Shown: positions 53,571-62,973 of the stretch, one piece after another
Numbering within the stretch: the first letter of the stretch is position 1
Layout: the number at the start of each line of letters is the position of its first letter
Origin: Scandinavium vulneris_A
GTDB lineage: Bacteria > Pseudomonadota > Gammaproteobacteria > Enterobacterales > Enterobacteriaceae
DNA: 64,000 nt
Assembly (NCBI GenBank): GCA_046518185.1
Contig: JBKGRZ010000004.1
Coordinates: 434,001-498,000, forward strand
Direction of reading: 5' to 3'
Program-made: the position numbers and the translations under genes
Notes under the pieces: generated by a model
Seen by the model: the letters and a program-made list of their open reading frames with translations, nothing else
Told to the model about the DNA's origin: nothing
The model's database searches: none

Positions 53571-54053
53571 ATGAAGTTGATAATGGCAGTTGTTCTTACT
53601 GTGCCGTTCATTCGTCATGTTCATGCTGATTGCTGGGAGTTTACCGCTAAACGGTTCAATGTTGAAGTCAGGCTCCTACAGGCCATTGCGCAGGTAGAAT
53701 CAAGAATGGATCCGGCATCGATTGGCAAAAACAGAAATGGCACTCGTGATTATGGACTGATGCAAATCAATAGTGTCCACCTTAATCGACTAAGCAAAAA
53801 AGGGATCAGTGAGTCAATGCTGGTGAGCGACCCCTGTGTTTCATTATTGGTTGGCGCATCCATTCTGAAAGATATGGTTAATATCTATGGTTACGGTTGG
53901 GAAGCTGTGGGCGCTTATAACGCTGGGGCAGCCAAAGGGCGCTACAACCTGCGAATGAAGTATGCACGGCAGGTATGGCAGATCTATCAACGCCCTGTTG
54001 GTGAACGTCTTCATATTCCGCTACAGGAATTCCATCGTCGAATACATTTATGA
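53571..54053 (+). CDS. iagB: T3SS-associated lytic transglycosylase IagB
   Basis: A 160-residue periplasmic SLT-family enzyme, the same length as Salmonella IagB, that opens peptidoglycan for the secretion apparatus. A signal peptide ends near HVHA (residue 19). The catalytic glutamate is E43 in AIAQVESRM, with the YGLMQINSVH and GYGWEAVGAYNAG motifs. The open frame begins 27 codons earlier inside the hilA-like gene; the ATG at 53571 gives the signal peptide at once. It is expected to be co-transcribed with the hilA-like gene. Confidence 0.92.
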   Translation: MKLIMAVVLTVPFIRHVHADCWEFTAKRFNVEVRLLQAIAQVESRMDPASIGKNRNGTRDYGLMQINSVHLNRLSKKGISESMLVSDPCVSLLVGASILKDMVNIYGYGWEAVGAYNAGAAKGRYNLRMKYARQVWQIYQRPVGERLHIPLQEFHRRIHL

Positions 54054-54100
54054 TTAAATTACGATTTAAATATAATGAAGTGATTTGTGGGCAGTGACTT

Positions 54101-54117
54101 TTCCATCATCATTTCAT
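54101..54117 (+). promoter_or_regulatory. HilA-box-like direct repeat upstream of invF
   Basis: TTCCAT, five T-centred bases (CATCA), TTTCAT. This fits the remembered HilA box of two TTKHAT hexamers around a T-centred 5-base spacer, with one mismatch in the first hexamer. It lies 62 bases before the invF start and 24 bases before a -10-like hexamer, so its end is near -37, as in Salmonella PinvF. Confidence 0.6.
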
Positions 54118-54141
54118 CATGATTGTGGTGCAGTGAAACAC

Positions 54142-54147
54142 TATAGT
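54142..54147 (+). promoter_or_regulatory. -10-like hexamer for invF
   Basis: TATAGT lies 37 bases before the invF start, with no good -35 box at the usual distance. It suits an activator-dependent promoter with the HilA-box-like element just upstream. Transcription would start at about 54153-54154. Confidence 0.5.
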
Positions 54148-54178
54148 GATTGTATCTTTCTTCGCAAAAGAACTTATC

Positions 54179-54934
54179 ATGAAAATTGCTACCCGTGACA
54201 ACAGATTGGCTGCTGGGGATGAGATTACCTTTGTAGGGCATTCATTGCTTTATATCGCCATCGGAAGTGATGGTTGCAATATTAATATATCCTCTCGTGC
54301 GCAAGAGTCGGTTAAATTCATCGGCGAAAACCAGCAAGGAATGCTGGTTTTGAAGCCGTGTACGTTGACTGTTGAATCCGGGCTATTACACTACAGCATC
54401 GTAAAGTTCCCGTTCCTGGTTAAACTTCAGGTTTTTATTGATCGCGCTCGTAAGCACAAGAAGACCTACGATGAAATTAGCCCTTTTGGTTATTTACCGG
54501 CAGAGCTAGGTGCTCAGCCCTCGTTGAGAAAAGTGGAATACTGGTTCTTAAACCAGATATTTATGAATACTGAGGGAGTTAATCAGTTCTCCAGTATATT
54601 ACAGCATAACGAATGGTATGACCTGGTTGAATTTCTACTTGATGAGTCTTGCGGCAATAACACCCAGCACTTGCGATCGTTGTGCGAGCGTTATGGGTTA
54701 TCCGCCTCTCATTTCAGACGGCTAACCAGAGCTGCTTTAGGCAAAACAGCGAAAGTTGAATTGCGCGATTGGCGACTGGTACGAGCTTTATTTGATATGT
54801 TGGAAGGCAACCATAACCTGACAACTATTGCGATGAATCATGGCTACTCATCGCTTTCTCATTTTTCCAATGAGGTTAAAGAGGCATTTGGTGTATCGCC
54901 GAGAAATTTAAAAAAAGTTTTATACGTGGATTAA
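54179..54934 (+). CDS. invF: AraC-family T3SS regulator InvF
   Basis: InvF, with its chaperone partner SicA in Salmonella, activates genes for secreted effectors. The 251-residue product has a variable N-terminal half and a C-terminal AraC double helix-turn-helix (about 160-248) with LCERYGLSASHFRRLTRAALG and IAMNHGYSSLSHFSNEVKEAFGVSPR. The ATG at 54179 is chosen over 54146; the earlier start would lie at the predicted -10 region. The stop overlaps the invG start (TAATG). Confidence 0.9.
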   Translation: MKIATRDNRLAAGDEITFVGHSLLYIAIGSDGCNINISSRAQESVKFIGENQQGMLVLKPCTLTVESGLLHYSIVKFPFLVKLQVFIDRARKHKKTYDEISPFGYLPAELGAQPSLRKVEYWFLNQIFMNTEGVNQFSSILQHNEWYDLVEFLLDESCGNNTQHLRSLCERYGLSASHFRRLTRAALGKTAKVELRDWRLVRALFDMLEGNHNLTTIAMNHGYSSLSHFSNEVKEAFGVSPRNLKKVLYVD

Positions 54935-56598
54935 TGATGATTTTTAACAAATACCCAAATGTTTGCATTTTGATCGCAGCATTAATGACGTCAATAATAC
55001 CGAATACGAGTATTGCAAATACATTAGCTGCGCAAGGATATGTTGCACGTGATGAGGGGGTGAAAGGCATCTTTGACGCACTATCTTCGGCCATGCACAA
55101 GCCTATCGTTATCAGTAAAATTGCCGCTCGCAAGAAAATTAGCGGTGAGTTCGATATGGCGCGTCCTGAGCAGGTGGTTGATGCTGTGGCTAATCAACTG
55201 AGTCTGATCTGGTATAACGATAACCAGGCTATCTATATCTATGACTCCTCGGAAATTCGCAATGCGGTCATCGTGTTGAAAAATACCTCACTTAACGTGG
55301 TGGTTAATTTTTTGAAAACCTCCGGGCTTTATGATACTCGCTATCCAATCCGCGCCGATAATCGTAGCCAGACATTTTATGTGTCAGGCCCACCTATTTA
55401 TATTGACCTGATTGGCAATGCAGCAAAATTCCTCGATCGCAAAAGCGATGGTTTTGATGGCCGGGAAAACTTAGCGGTTATCCCGTTGTTCAATACTTTT
55501 GTTGACGACCGGGAATATACCTACCGTAGCGAGAAAATCACCATTCCCGGCATTGCCAGCGTGGTGAACCGCGTGATGTCCAGCGGTCAGGCACCGGGCG
55601 GCGTGGTGCAAATGAGTCCACCTATAAAGGATGATGCGCTCTTGCTCAAATCATTTCCCGGCGATACCAATGAATCCGAACCAAGCGAGATCAAACGCTT
55701 GGAAACCGAAACTAAAGCGCTGCCAACAGGCCATGGGATGAGTATTATTGCCGACCCTGGAACCAATAGTCTTTTAGTCCGGGGCAGTGCTGAGCAAGTT
55801 TCTTATATCCGCAATCTGGTTAATTCCTTAGATATCTCTAAGCGACACGTCGAGCTTTCAGTATGGATTGTCGACCTGCAAAAAGATGCCTTTAACAATC
55901 TGGGTGTTGAGTGGTCAGGCAGTATTAACGTGGGCAACAGTTTTGGACTATCGCTGAATGGCGGATCCAGCACCATAGATGGTGCGAGTTTTATGGCAGC
56001 GGCCTTAGCGCTGAGCGAAAAAAATAAAGCCAATATCGTTTCCAGACCGATGATTCTGACACAGGAAAATATTCCGGCAATCTTCGATAACAGCAGAACG
56101 TTCTATTCAAAACTGGTCGGTGAACGCACGGCTCAGTTGGAAAGTGTGACTTATGGAACGTTAGTGAGCGTATTGCCGCGTTTTACTGAAAACGGAGAGA
56201 TAGAAATGATGCTCAACGTAGAGGATGGCAATCAATTTGATGACACCCGCACCGGCACCGATGATCTCCCTGAAGTGGGTAGGACGAAGATCAGCACCGT
56301 GGCCAGAGTCCCGAAGGGGAAAAGTCTGCTGATCGGCGGTTATACCCGGGATGAAGAATCAAAGGTGGAAGGCAAGATCCCATTGCTCGGCGATATCCCA
56401 TGGTTAGGGCAGTTGTTTAGCTATACGCGTGACCGTAACTCAAATATGGTGCGAGTGTTTATGATACAGCCACGTGAAATTGATGGGCCATTAACCCCGG
56501 ATGCCCACAGCCAGATTGCTGAGATGAAGAAGGACTTCTCACGCGATGACTTGCAAAACTGGATGACCAACTATCTGGATAGCCAAAAATGGCGTTAG
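54934..56598 (+). CDS. invG: T3SS outer-membrane secretin InvG (SctC)
   Basis: InvG forms the outer-membrane ring through which substrates pass. The 554-residue product (InvG is 562) has a signal peptide ending near TSIANT (residue 30), N0/N1 and N3 domains (about 35-330; LPTGHGMSIIADPGTNSLLVRG) and the secretin domain (about 330-525; with VSRPMILTQENIPAIFDN and GKSLLIGGYTRDEE, then PLLGDIPWLGQLF). It starts with the TAATG overlap with invF and overlaps invE by 10 bases. No invH-type pilotin gene is seen before it. Confidence 0.94.
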   Translation: MMIFNKYPNVCILIAALMTSIIPNTSIANTLAAQGYVARDEGVKGIFDALSSAMHKPIVISKIAARKKISGEFDMARPEQVVDAVANQLSLIWYNDNQAIYIYDSSEIRNAVIVLKNTSLNVVVNFLKTSGLYDTRYPIRADNRSQTFYVSGPPIYIDLIGNAAKFLDRKSDGFDGRENLAVIPLFNTFVDDREYTYRSEKITIPGIASVVNRVMSSGQAPGGVVQMSPPIKDDALLLKSFPGDTNESEPSEIKRLETETKALPTGHGMSIIADPGTNSLLVRGSAEQVSYIRNLVNSLDISKRHVELSVWIVDLQKDAFNNLGVEWSGSINVGNSFGLSLNGGSSTIDGASFMAAALALSEKNKANIVSRPMILTQENIPAIFDNSRTFYSKLVGERTAQLESVTYGTLVSVLPRFTENGEIEMMLNVEDGNQFDDTRTGTDDLPEVGRTKISTVARVPKGKSLLIGGYTRDEESKVEGKIPLLGDIPWLGQLFSYTRDRNSNMVRVFMIQPREIDGPLTPDAHSQIAEMKKDFSRDDLQNWMTNYLDSQKWR

Positions 56599-57752
56599 GA
56601 ATCAATAATAACAGCCCGTCGATGCAAATCTATATGCAACGTAGGGACAAGTTATCGACAGAAAAGCAGACGCTTTCAGATCAGAATGAAATTAAAAATG
56701 CGCTAGCCGGTGACGATGCGGCGATAGTCGAGGACGAATCTCCAGCAGCTTTATTGCAGCGCTTTGCGAGCGCCACGGATGAAATGTCTGCCGCAATGTC
56801 ACAATTCCGTAGTCGTCGCGATTACGATAAGAAAATGGGGTCATCGGCAGAAAGCAGTTTTGACCAGGTACTTGATGAGGATGTTTTCCCAAAAGCCGAT
56901 CAGCTTGTGAAAATTATGAAAGGGGAGAAAGGCGCTAACATTGAAAATATGCTGCGCAATGCTCGTTCACTCTTCCCTGATGACAGTGATTTGGTGCTGG
57001 TATTGCGTGAAACGCTTCGCCGCCGAGAGCTTGATGAAGTTGTACGTAAACGTCTGAAGAAATTATTAAGCCAGGTTGAAAAAGAAGCCGATCCTAAGCG
57101 GCTTAAAGCGGGTATCAACGTAGCATTGAAAGCGCGCCTGTTTGGCAAGACGCTGAGCATGAACCCGGCAATCATGCGCGAAAGCTATCGCAGTTTTCTG
57201 GAGAGCGAAGATCACGAAATTGAGGTTTATCAGGATTGGGTCACGACGTATGGCGTCGAGCGTCGCAGCATCGTCGTTAATTTTATGGAGGATGCGATTC
57301 TCTCTGATATTGATTCCGCTGATCCCAGTTGCAGCCATGTTGAGTTCAGTTATTTGCTCGGGCGTATCGGGCAAATAAAAACAATCCGCTCCTGTGATGC
57401 TCTTTTTATTAAGAACGTGCTCAGCGATCAGGCTGTGAGAGAGGTCAATCATGATGAAGGTTCGTGGCTGTTCTTTATGTTTGGCATATTACGTGGTCCA
57501 CAGGATATTAATGAACTCCTGACTTTAACTGTGGGTGATTATCTGCGTTTTGTTAAACGCTCAGAACAGGCACGCTTTTTACAATCAGTCTATACCAATT
57601 GTAAAAAACTGCCTCATGAAGCATTTCCTTCGCTTGAAGAAAGAAACGATTTGTTGATGTATTTTGAAATGCTAATTAACAAAGCACTGCACAATGAGAA
57701 TATTGAAAGGCGTAACGCCGCTGATGCGCAAAATATTAAAGAGCATGAATAA
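56589..57752 (+). CDS. invE: T3SS gatekeeper InvE (SctW)
   Basis: InvE is the cytoplasmic gatekeeper that orders translocator before effector secretion. The 387-residue product (InvE 372) has a polar N-terminus, an HrpJ-type domain from about residue 50 (SPAALLQRFASATDEMSAAMSQF) and a TyeA-like C-terminal part. The ATG at 56589 lies inside the end of invG, and the stop is two bases from the invA start. Confidence 0.9.
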   Translation: MALGINNNSPSMQIYMQRRDKLSTEKQTLSDQNEIKNALAGDDAAIVEDESPAALLQRFASATDEMSAAMSQFRSRRDYDKKMGSSAESSFDQVLDEDVFPKADQLVKIMKGEKGANIENMLRNARSLFPDDSDLVLVLRETLRRRELDEVVRKRLKKLLSQVEKEADPKRLKAGINVALKARLFGKTLSMNPAIMRESYRSFLESEDHEIEVYQDWVTTYGVERRSIVVNFMEDAILSDIDSADPSCSHVEFSYLLGRIGQIKTIRSCDALFIKNVLSDQAVREVNHDEGSWLFFMFGILRGPQDINELLTLTVGDYLRFVKRSEQARFLQSVYTNCKKLPHEAFPSLEERNDLLMYFEMLINKALHNENIERRNAADAQNIKEHE

Positions 57753-57754
57753 TA

Positions 57755-59806
57755 ATGAATAAGTTTTTACATCAGATACGACATCATCCAGAGCTGTTTA
57801 TTCTGGTTTTGATTGTTGTCATCATCTCAATGCTGGTGATTCCGCTGCCGACCTTTCTTGTCGATTTTTTAATCGGCTTGAATATGGTGCTGTCGATACT
57901 CGTGTTTCTGGCATCATTTTACGTTGACCGTATCCTTAATTTCTCAACGTTTCCCTCGGTGTTATTAATTACAACACTATTTCGCCTGGCTTTATCCGTC
58001 AGCACCAGCCGTTTGATCCTGAATGATGCTGATGCCGGTGATATTATCGCCACCTTTGGTGAATTCGTTATCGGCGATAACTTAGTCGTTGGTTTCGTTA
58101 TCTTCGCAATCGTCACCATCGTGCAGTTTATGGTTATTACAAAAGGTGCCGAACGCGTCGCGGAAGTAGCGGCTCGTTTCTCGCTTGACGGTATGCCAGG
58201 CAAGCAAATGAGCATTGATGCTGATTTGCGCGCGGGTTCAATTGATGCAGATGCCGCAAAAGAGCGACGCAGCGTCGTTGAACGCGAAAGCCAGCTCTAT
58301 GGTTCCTTTGACGGCGCGATGAAGTTTATTAAAGGCGATGCCATCGCGGGCATTATCGTCATCTTTATTAACTTTATTGGCGGCATCAGCGTTGGCGTCT
58401 CGCAGCACGGCATGGATATGTCCACTGCACTGTCAACCTACACCATGCTGACCATCGGCGATGGGTTAGTTGCCCAGATCCCGGCGCTACTTATCGCGAT
58501 TGGCGCGGGCTTTATTGTTACGCGCGTGAATGGCGAAGCCGATAATATGGGCCGAACCATCGTTGGCCAATTGTTTAAAAATTCGACGGTGCTGCTGATT
58601 GCCGCAATTATCGCGCTGGGCATCGGGAGCCTGCCGGGCTTTCCGCTTGGTGTATTCGTCATTCTGGCACTCTCACTGGCCGGCATGTTTTATTATCAGC
58701 AGCGAATAGAGAAAAAGAGCAGTAACGCCGCCGCTGACTCAGCGCCTGTCAGCAGCTTTGATCCCGATGCTCAGCCCGATGAATCAGGCAGCTCACTGGG
58801 CATGCTCACCGATCTTGACAACATCGCTTCGGAAACCGTGCCGCTGATTATTCTGCTTAATGATAAAGATCTCGAGTTATTCGAAAAGAATAAGCTCGCA
58901 CAGCGCTATCGCAGCCAGTTCTTTATCGACTATGGCATTAATTTGCCTGAGTTTACTTTGAAATCATCGGTAAATATCGAGCCCGATACCGTGACGCTGC
59001 TGATTAATGAAATTAAGGCGGAGCAATTTCAGACCAAATTTAATCATTATCATGTGGTGAATAGCTCACCCGAGATTGAGCAAATGGGGATCCCTTATGT
59101 CCTGATTGATAATCTGGTTTGGGTCGATGAGCATCAGCGTAAGACGTTAACCCAATTAGGCTACCAACTGAGAAACAGCATTGACGAGGTTTACCATACG
59201 CTTGCGGCTATTCTTATTCGCCACATTAATGAATATTTTGGCGTTCAGGAAACAAAAAATATGCTTGATAAGCTTGAGGCAAAATATCCAGATCTGATGA
59301 AAGAAGTTATGCGTCATGCCACCGTACAGAGGATCTCGGAAGTTCTGCAAAGACTTCTGGGCGAAAAAATATCGGTGCGTAATATGAAGCTAATCATGGA
59401 AGCCATTGCCCTGTGGGCCCCCAGAGAAAAGGATGTAATCTCGCTGGTTGAACATATTCGCGGAGCAATGTCCCGCTATATTTGCCATAAATTTGCTCAC
59501 TCGAATAGCCTACAGGTAATCATGCTATCTGGAGAGTTTGAGGAGCGGATAAGGGCAGGGATTCGCAATACTTCGGCGGGTACTTTTTTAAATCTCGACC
59601 CCGCCGTGTCGGATGAACTAATGGATAAATTCGCTCTGGCCATGGACGGCGTAACTATTTCCTGCCGTGATTTGGTGGTCCTGACTTCAGTTGATATTCG
59701 TCGTTTCTTAAAGCGATTTATTGAAACACGTTTTAAAGACCTGGAAGTTATGTCATTTGGCGAAATAAGTGACAGCGTATCTATAAATGTCATAAAGACG
59801 ATTTAA
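57755..59806 (+). CDS. invA: T3SS export gate protein InvA (SctV)
   Basis: The major export-gate protein, 683 residues (InvA 685). The first 330 residues have eight membrane segments and the FHIPEP-family signature region (SLDGMPGKQMSIDADLRAG with DADAAKERRSVVERESQ). The C-terminal cytoplasmic domain (about 345-683) forms the nonameric ring. It begins with MNKFLHQIRHHPELFILV. It is the best-conserved gene of the cluster. Confidence 0.97.
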   Translation: MNKFLHQIRHHPELFILVLIVVIISMLVIPLPTFLVDFLIGLNMVLSILVFLASFYVDRILNFSTFPSVLLITTLFRLALSVSTSRLILNDADAGDIIATFGEFVIGDNLVVGFVIFAIVTIVQFMVITKGAERVAEVAARFSLDGMPGKQMSIDADLRAGSIDADAAKERRSVVERESQLYGSFDGAMKFIKGDAIAGIIVIFINFIGGISVGVSQHGMDMSTALSTYTMLTIGDGLVAQIPALLIAIGAGFIVTRVNGEADNMGRTIVGQLFKNSTVLLIAAIIALGIGSLPGFPLGVFVILALSLAGMFYYQQRIEKKSSNAAADSAPVSSFDPDAQPDESGSSLGMLTDLDNIASETVPLIILLNDKDLELFEKNKLAQRYRSQFFIDYGINLPEFTLKSSVNIEPDTVTLLINEIKAEQFQTKFNHYHVVNSSPEIEQMGIPYVLIDNLVWVDEHQRKTLTQLGYQLRNSIDEVYHTLAAILIRHINEYFGVQETKNMLDKLEAKYPDLMKEVMRHATVQRISEVLQRLLGEKISVRNMKLIMEAIALWAPREKDVISLVEHIRGAMSRYICHKFAHSNSLQVIMLSGEFEERIRAGIRNTSAGTFLNLDPAVSDELMDKFALAMDGVTISCRDLVVLTSVDIRRFLKRFIETRFKDLEVMSFGEISDSVSINVIKTI

Positions 59807-59821
59807 CAGGAGTTAACAGTA

Positions 59822-60223
59822 ATGAATATTGATATCGTTTCTTTAGTTAGTGCGGCACTCGTTGAAAGCGGCTGCGATGAATCGCTGCTGGGGGATTTTG
59901 ATGCCCACTCAACGATTTCGCTCGATTTTGAAAACTCGCCAAGCCTGTTAATTAGCATGGTGGATGACAATGTCTGGATCTGGTCAAAAATATGTGAGGC
60001 CCATGAAACCCTTCTGCATCACAGCGCCAGTGCGATTCTGGAAAAGATGATGAGCGGCTGCCAGTTTTCAATCACCGAGCAGCTCCAGCTAACGCAAAAT
60101 GATGGCTACCTTGAACTTCGCGGAATGGTACATCCTAGCTACCTGGAGAGCAGCCAGCGCTTTGCCGATGCGCTGGACGAATTCTTTTCCCACCAGGAAG
60201 ATTTTCTGAGGCTTATTCGCTAA
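59822..60223 (+). CDS. invB: T3SS chaperone InvB (Spa15 family)
   Basis: A 133-residue acidic class IB chaperone for several effectors. It has the size and make-up of InvB/Spa15 (start MNIDIVSLVSAALVESGC, end rich in FFSHQEDFLRLI). AGGAG lies in AACAGGAGTTAACAGTA before the ATG. The stop overlaps the next gene (TAATG). The identification rests on location between invA and invC and its size, with moderate sequence likeness. Confidence 0.88.
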   Translation: MNIDIVSLVSAALVESGCDESLLGDFDAHSTISLDFENSPSLLISMVDDNVWIWSKICEAHETLLHHSASAILEKMMSGCQFSITEQLQLTQNDGYLELRGMVHPSYLESSQRFADALDEFFSHQEDFLRLIR

Positions 60224-61515
60224 TGACCATTGGAATGCTATTACGGCAGCAGGCTCATCCTCTGCGTTTGTCCGGCCCGTTGATCGAAGCAGTTTTGCCC
60301 GGGGTAAAAGTGGGAGAGCTTTGTGAAATTCGCCGCAGCTGGGACGAACCGGAAGTTGTGGCCAGAGCGCAGGTACTAGGATTCCACGCCGATCGAACGA
60401 TCCTCAGTTTGATCGGCACCGCCCAAGGCTTGTCGCGGGATGCTGTGATTAGCCCCACCGGTGCGGGACTCTCGGTTACCGTGAGTCATGAATTACTGGG
60501 CTGTGTACTCGACCCGGCTGGGAATATCGTCGAACGATTTGGTGAACAGTATGAAAGCTATGCCAGGCAAGTTCGTCCTGTTGATGCCGCTCCGCCTTCC
60601 TATCAGGACCGCGTCGGTATCCGTGAGCCATTTTTAACGGGCGTACGCGCAATTGATGGGCTCATGACCTGTGGCATTGGCCAGCGACTTGGAATATTTG
60701 CCGCCGCTGGCTGCGGTAAGACAACATTGATGCATATGCTGATTGAACAGTCTGAGGCGGATGTTTTTATTATCGCTTTAATTGGCGAGCGTGGCAGGGA
60801 GGTTACCGAATTCTCAGAAGCCTTGCGCCAATCTGAGCATCGCCATAAATGTATTCTGGTTTATGCCACCTCAGATTATTCGTCACTCGATCGCTGCAAT
60901 GCCGCGCTGGTTGCCACGACCGTCGCCGAATATTTCCGAGATTCAGGAATGAATGTCGTGCTGTTTCTTGACTCGATGACCCGCTATGCCCGCGCACTGC
61001 GTGATGTTGCGCTTGCCTCCGGCGAATCGCCGGCACGAAGGGGCTATCCGGCATCGGTATTTGATGCGCTACCGAAGCTGCTTGAGCGGCCAGGCTGTAC
61101 CCGCGATGGCAGTATTACCGCCTGGTATACCATTTTATTGGAAAGCGATGATGAGCCGGACCCTATCGCCGATGAAATTCGCTCTATCCTCGATGGGCAT
61201 CTGTATTTGAGCCGTAAGCTTGCCGCCAAAAATCATTATCCGGCCATTGATATCCTCAATAGCGTCAGTAGGGTTTCAAGCCAGGTTTGTGACACGGAGC
61301 ACCTGCAGCTGGCGGGCGCCGTACGGCGTATTCTGGCCAAAATCGAAGAGCTGCAAATATTTGTCGATCTTGGGGAGTATCAGGCGGGTGAGAATGCGGA
61401 GAACGATCGCGCGATGGAGTTGCGCGATTCGATATTAGCCTGGCTTCGTCAACGCGGCGATGAGCATGCCAGCTTTAATCAGATCCTGCAGGAGATGAGA
61501 CATTTTGCGTCGTAA
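60223..61515 (+). CDS. invC: T3SS ATPase InvC (SctN)
   Basis: The hexameric ATPase that unfolds and releases substrates from their chaperones. The 430-residue product (InvC 431) has Walker A (AAAGCGKTTL, K166), Walker B (VVLFLDSMTRYARA) and the GESPARRGYPASVFDALPKLLER motif of the SctN/FliI family. It starts in the TAATG of invB and its end overlaps the TTG start of invI. Confidence 0.96.
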   Translation: MTIGMLLRQQAHPLRLSGPLIEAVLPGVKVGELCEIRRSWDEPEVVARAQVLGFHADRTILSLIGTAQGLSRDAVISPTGAGLSVTVSHELLGCVLDPAGNIVERFGEQYESYARQVRPVDAAPPSYQDRVGIREPFLTGVRAIDGLMTCGIGQRLGIFAAAGCGKTTLMHMLIEQSEADVFIIALIGERGREVTEFSEALRQSEHRHKCILVYATSDYSSLDRCNAALVATTVAEYFRDSGMNVVLFLDSMTRYARALRDVALASGESPARRGYPASVFDALPKLLERPGCTRDGSITAWYTILLESDDEPDPIADEIRSILDGHLYLSRKLAAKNHYPAIDILNSVSRVSSQVCDTEHLQLAGAVRRILAKIEELQIFVDLGEYQAGENAENDRAMELRDSILAWLRQRGDEHASFNQILQEMRHFAS

Positions 61516-61951
61516 AATACATTCACTGATTGTGCGCTCGGAATTTAAGCTACAACAGAATGATTTTCTGATCGCCAAAAATGAGAGTGAGCACAAGAGC
61601 CTCAGCAGCAAAATAGCGGATTTCCATCAGGAAATGGATGCGGTGAAGTCGCTTAGTCAGAGTCTCTATCCTCAGGGAGTCCTTAATAAAGAAAAACTAC
61701 TGGCAATTCAGCGTCGTCAAGGGGTGCTAAAGCGAAAACTTGCCGATATGAAAATGCAGGTATCCCAGGTTCTGTTAGATAAAGAGCGTTGTGAAACAGA
61801 TAAGGAAACACTCTCTGAAAAAAAGAAACTGTTTCTCAAGAAAATCGATAAATACCATTTTCTGAGAATGAGGGAGCGCCGGGAAAGGCGGCTAAGGGAG
61901 GTGCGAATGGAAGAGTCAGAAATTGAAGAGAGGGTGTCATGGCAACGATAA
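61505..61951 (+). CDS. invI: T3SS stalk protein InvI (SctO)
   Basis: A 148-residue highly charged coiled-coil protein (SpaM/InvI, 147 residues), predicted to link the ATPase to the export gate. The sequence is rich in Lys, Glu and Arg, with long helical stretches, and ends in arginine-rich RERRERRLREVRME. A TTG start at 61505 overlapping invC is the best choice; no better start occurs nearby. Its end overlaps invJ by 13 bases. Confidence 0.86.
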   Translation: MRRKIHSLIVRSEFKLQQNDFLIAKNESEHKSLSSKIADFHQEMDAVKSLSQSLYPQGVLNKEKLLAIQRRQGVLKRKLADMKMQVSQVLLDKERCETDKETLSEKKKLFLKKIDKYHFLRMRERRERRLREVRMEESEIEERVSWQR

Positions 61952-62973
61952 ATAACGTAACGAATTATTCCAATGTTCCGCAGGCTAATCAGGTTTCAGG
62001 TGAATCTCAAAAACTCGATGATATTGTTCGAAAGAAAAAAGTTGACGATAAAGATGCCCCGACGGCATTACCCACTGCGTTAACCGGCGGCATCGTACAG
62101 CAGAATTCATTGCTGCGTCTTTCGCTTGCTTTGCGTGGACACGATGAAAAGGTCACGGAGCGGAGCCCTAAAGCGGTTGCTGCCGCTCCAGTCGTCATCG
62201 CTAAAATGACGACGGGTGCTAACGCTCAAACCGCCATCGCTAAAATGATGACGGGTGCTAACGCTCCAACCGCCATCGCTAAAGTGGTGGCGGATCATTT
62301 ACTTGCCAGCGAAAAGCCTGCTGTGGATCTGATCCTAAAAACTGACAAACCCGCGGAACGAAAAGAGTACGGAGAGGTTAAAAAGGTTGTTATAGATTCG
62401 GGTCTGGCAAAAAGCCCGCTTAGCGAAGGGGCCGGAACAAATCCTGAGAGCCGCGTCCCAACCCCAGTGACCGTGGCGGACAGCATCAAAGCAGCGCAGC
62501 AAGCCGATCGCAAGACAACGGCAGAGCAGGATCACCGCGATGTATCAGATAAACCGCTTAGCCATAGAAATGATGTGACGTTCATACCGCCGCAATCGAC
62601 GCCGCAGGGCGCACGACACGTTGAGATGAAAGAGAGCGCAGCGGTGAAAAGAGAAAGTCAGCAGATGCTCTTACGCAATGCGGAGGGCGTTGATGCTGGG
62701 CGCACCGTAGCGAACGAACCCGTCAAGGGCAGCAGTAACCTGACTTACAACTTTTCGGAATGGGGAAGCGGCCATCGAGTTAATGTGCAACTCACCGCCC
62801 AGCAGGGTATGCCACTAGTGCTCAGCCCATCGGATAACCTTGTTCAGGATCGCCTTGCCGACCAGGGCGGGCAGGATGAGCGCGGGCAACCGCTGTGGAT
62901 ATTCCAGGATGAACAAGATCAGCAGCAATCCCGTGGCGGTAAACCGCCAAAATATGCTGAGGAACCAATGTGA
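61939..62973 (+). CDS. invJ: T3SS needle-length protein InvJ/SpaN (SctP)
   Basis: A 344-residue hydrophilic protein in the position of InvJ/SpaN, the molecular ruler that sets needle length and switches substrate class. Residues about 86-115 hold a 13-residue tandem repeat (AIAKMMTGANAPT type). The middle is low-complexity and probably disordered, and the C-terminal 80 residues (NLTYNFSEWGSGHRVNVQL) carry the conserved SpaN end. Sequence conservation is low in the family, so position is the main evidence. Confidence 0.85.
   Translation: MATINNVTNYSNVPQANQVSGESQKLDDIVRKKKVDDKDAPTALPTALTGGIVQQNSLLRLSLALRGHDEKVTERSPKAVAAAPVVIAKMTTGANAQTAIAKMMTGANAPTAIAKVVADHLLASEKPAVDLILKTDKPAERKEYGEVKKVVIDSGLAKSPLSEGAGTNPESRVPTPVTVADSIKAAQQADRKTTAEQDHRDVSDKPLSHRNDVTFIPPQSTPQGARHVEMKESAAVKRESQQMLLRNAEGVDAGRTVANEPVKGSSNLTYNFSEWGSGHRVNVQLTAQQGMPLVLSPSDNLVQDRLADQGGQDERGQPLWIFQDEQDQQQSRGGKPPKYAEEPM
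62194..62283 (+). repeat. 39-bp in-frame tandem repeat in invJ
   Basis: Copies begin at 62194, 62233 and 62272, each with ATCGCTAAA and, in the first two, ACGGGTGCTAACGCT. The period is 39 bases (13 codons), about 2.3 copies. The two full copies differ at only a few bases, which suggests recent duplication. It keeps the frame of invJ. Confidence 0.85.

Noticed and set aside
62194..62283. Possible CRISPR-like repeat
   Set aside because: The copies are directly adjacent, have no spacers, and keep the invJ reading frame; it is a coding tandem repeat.
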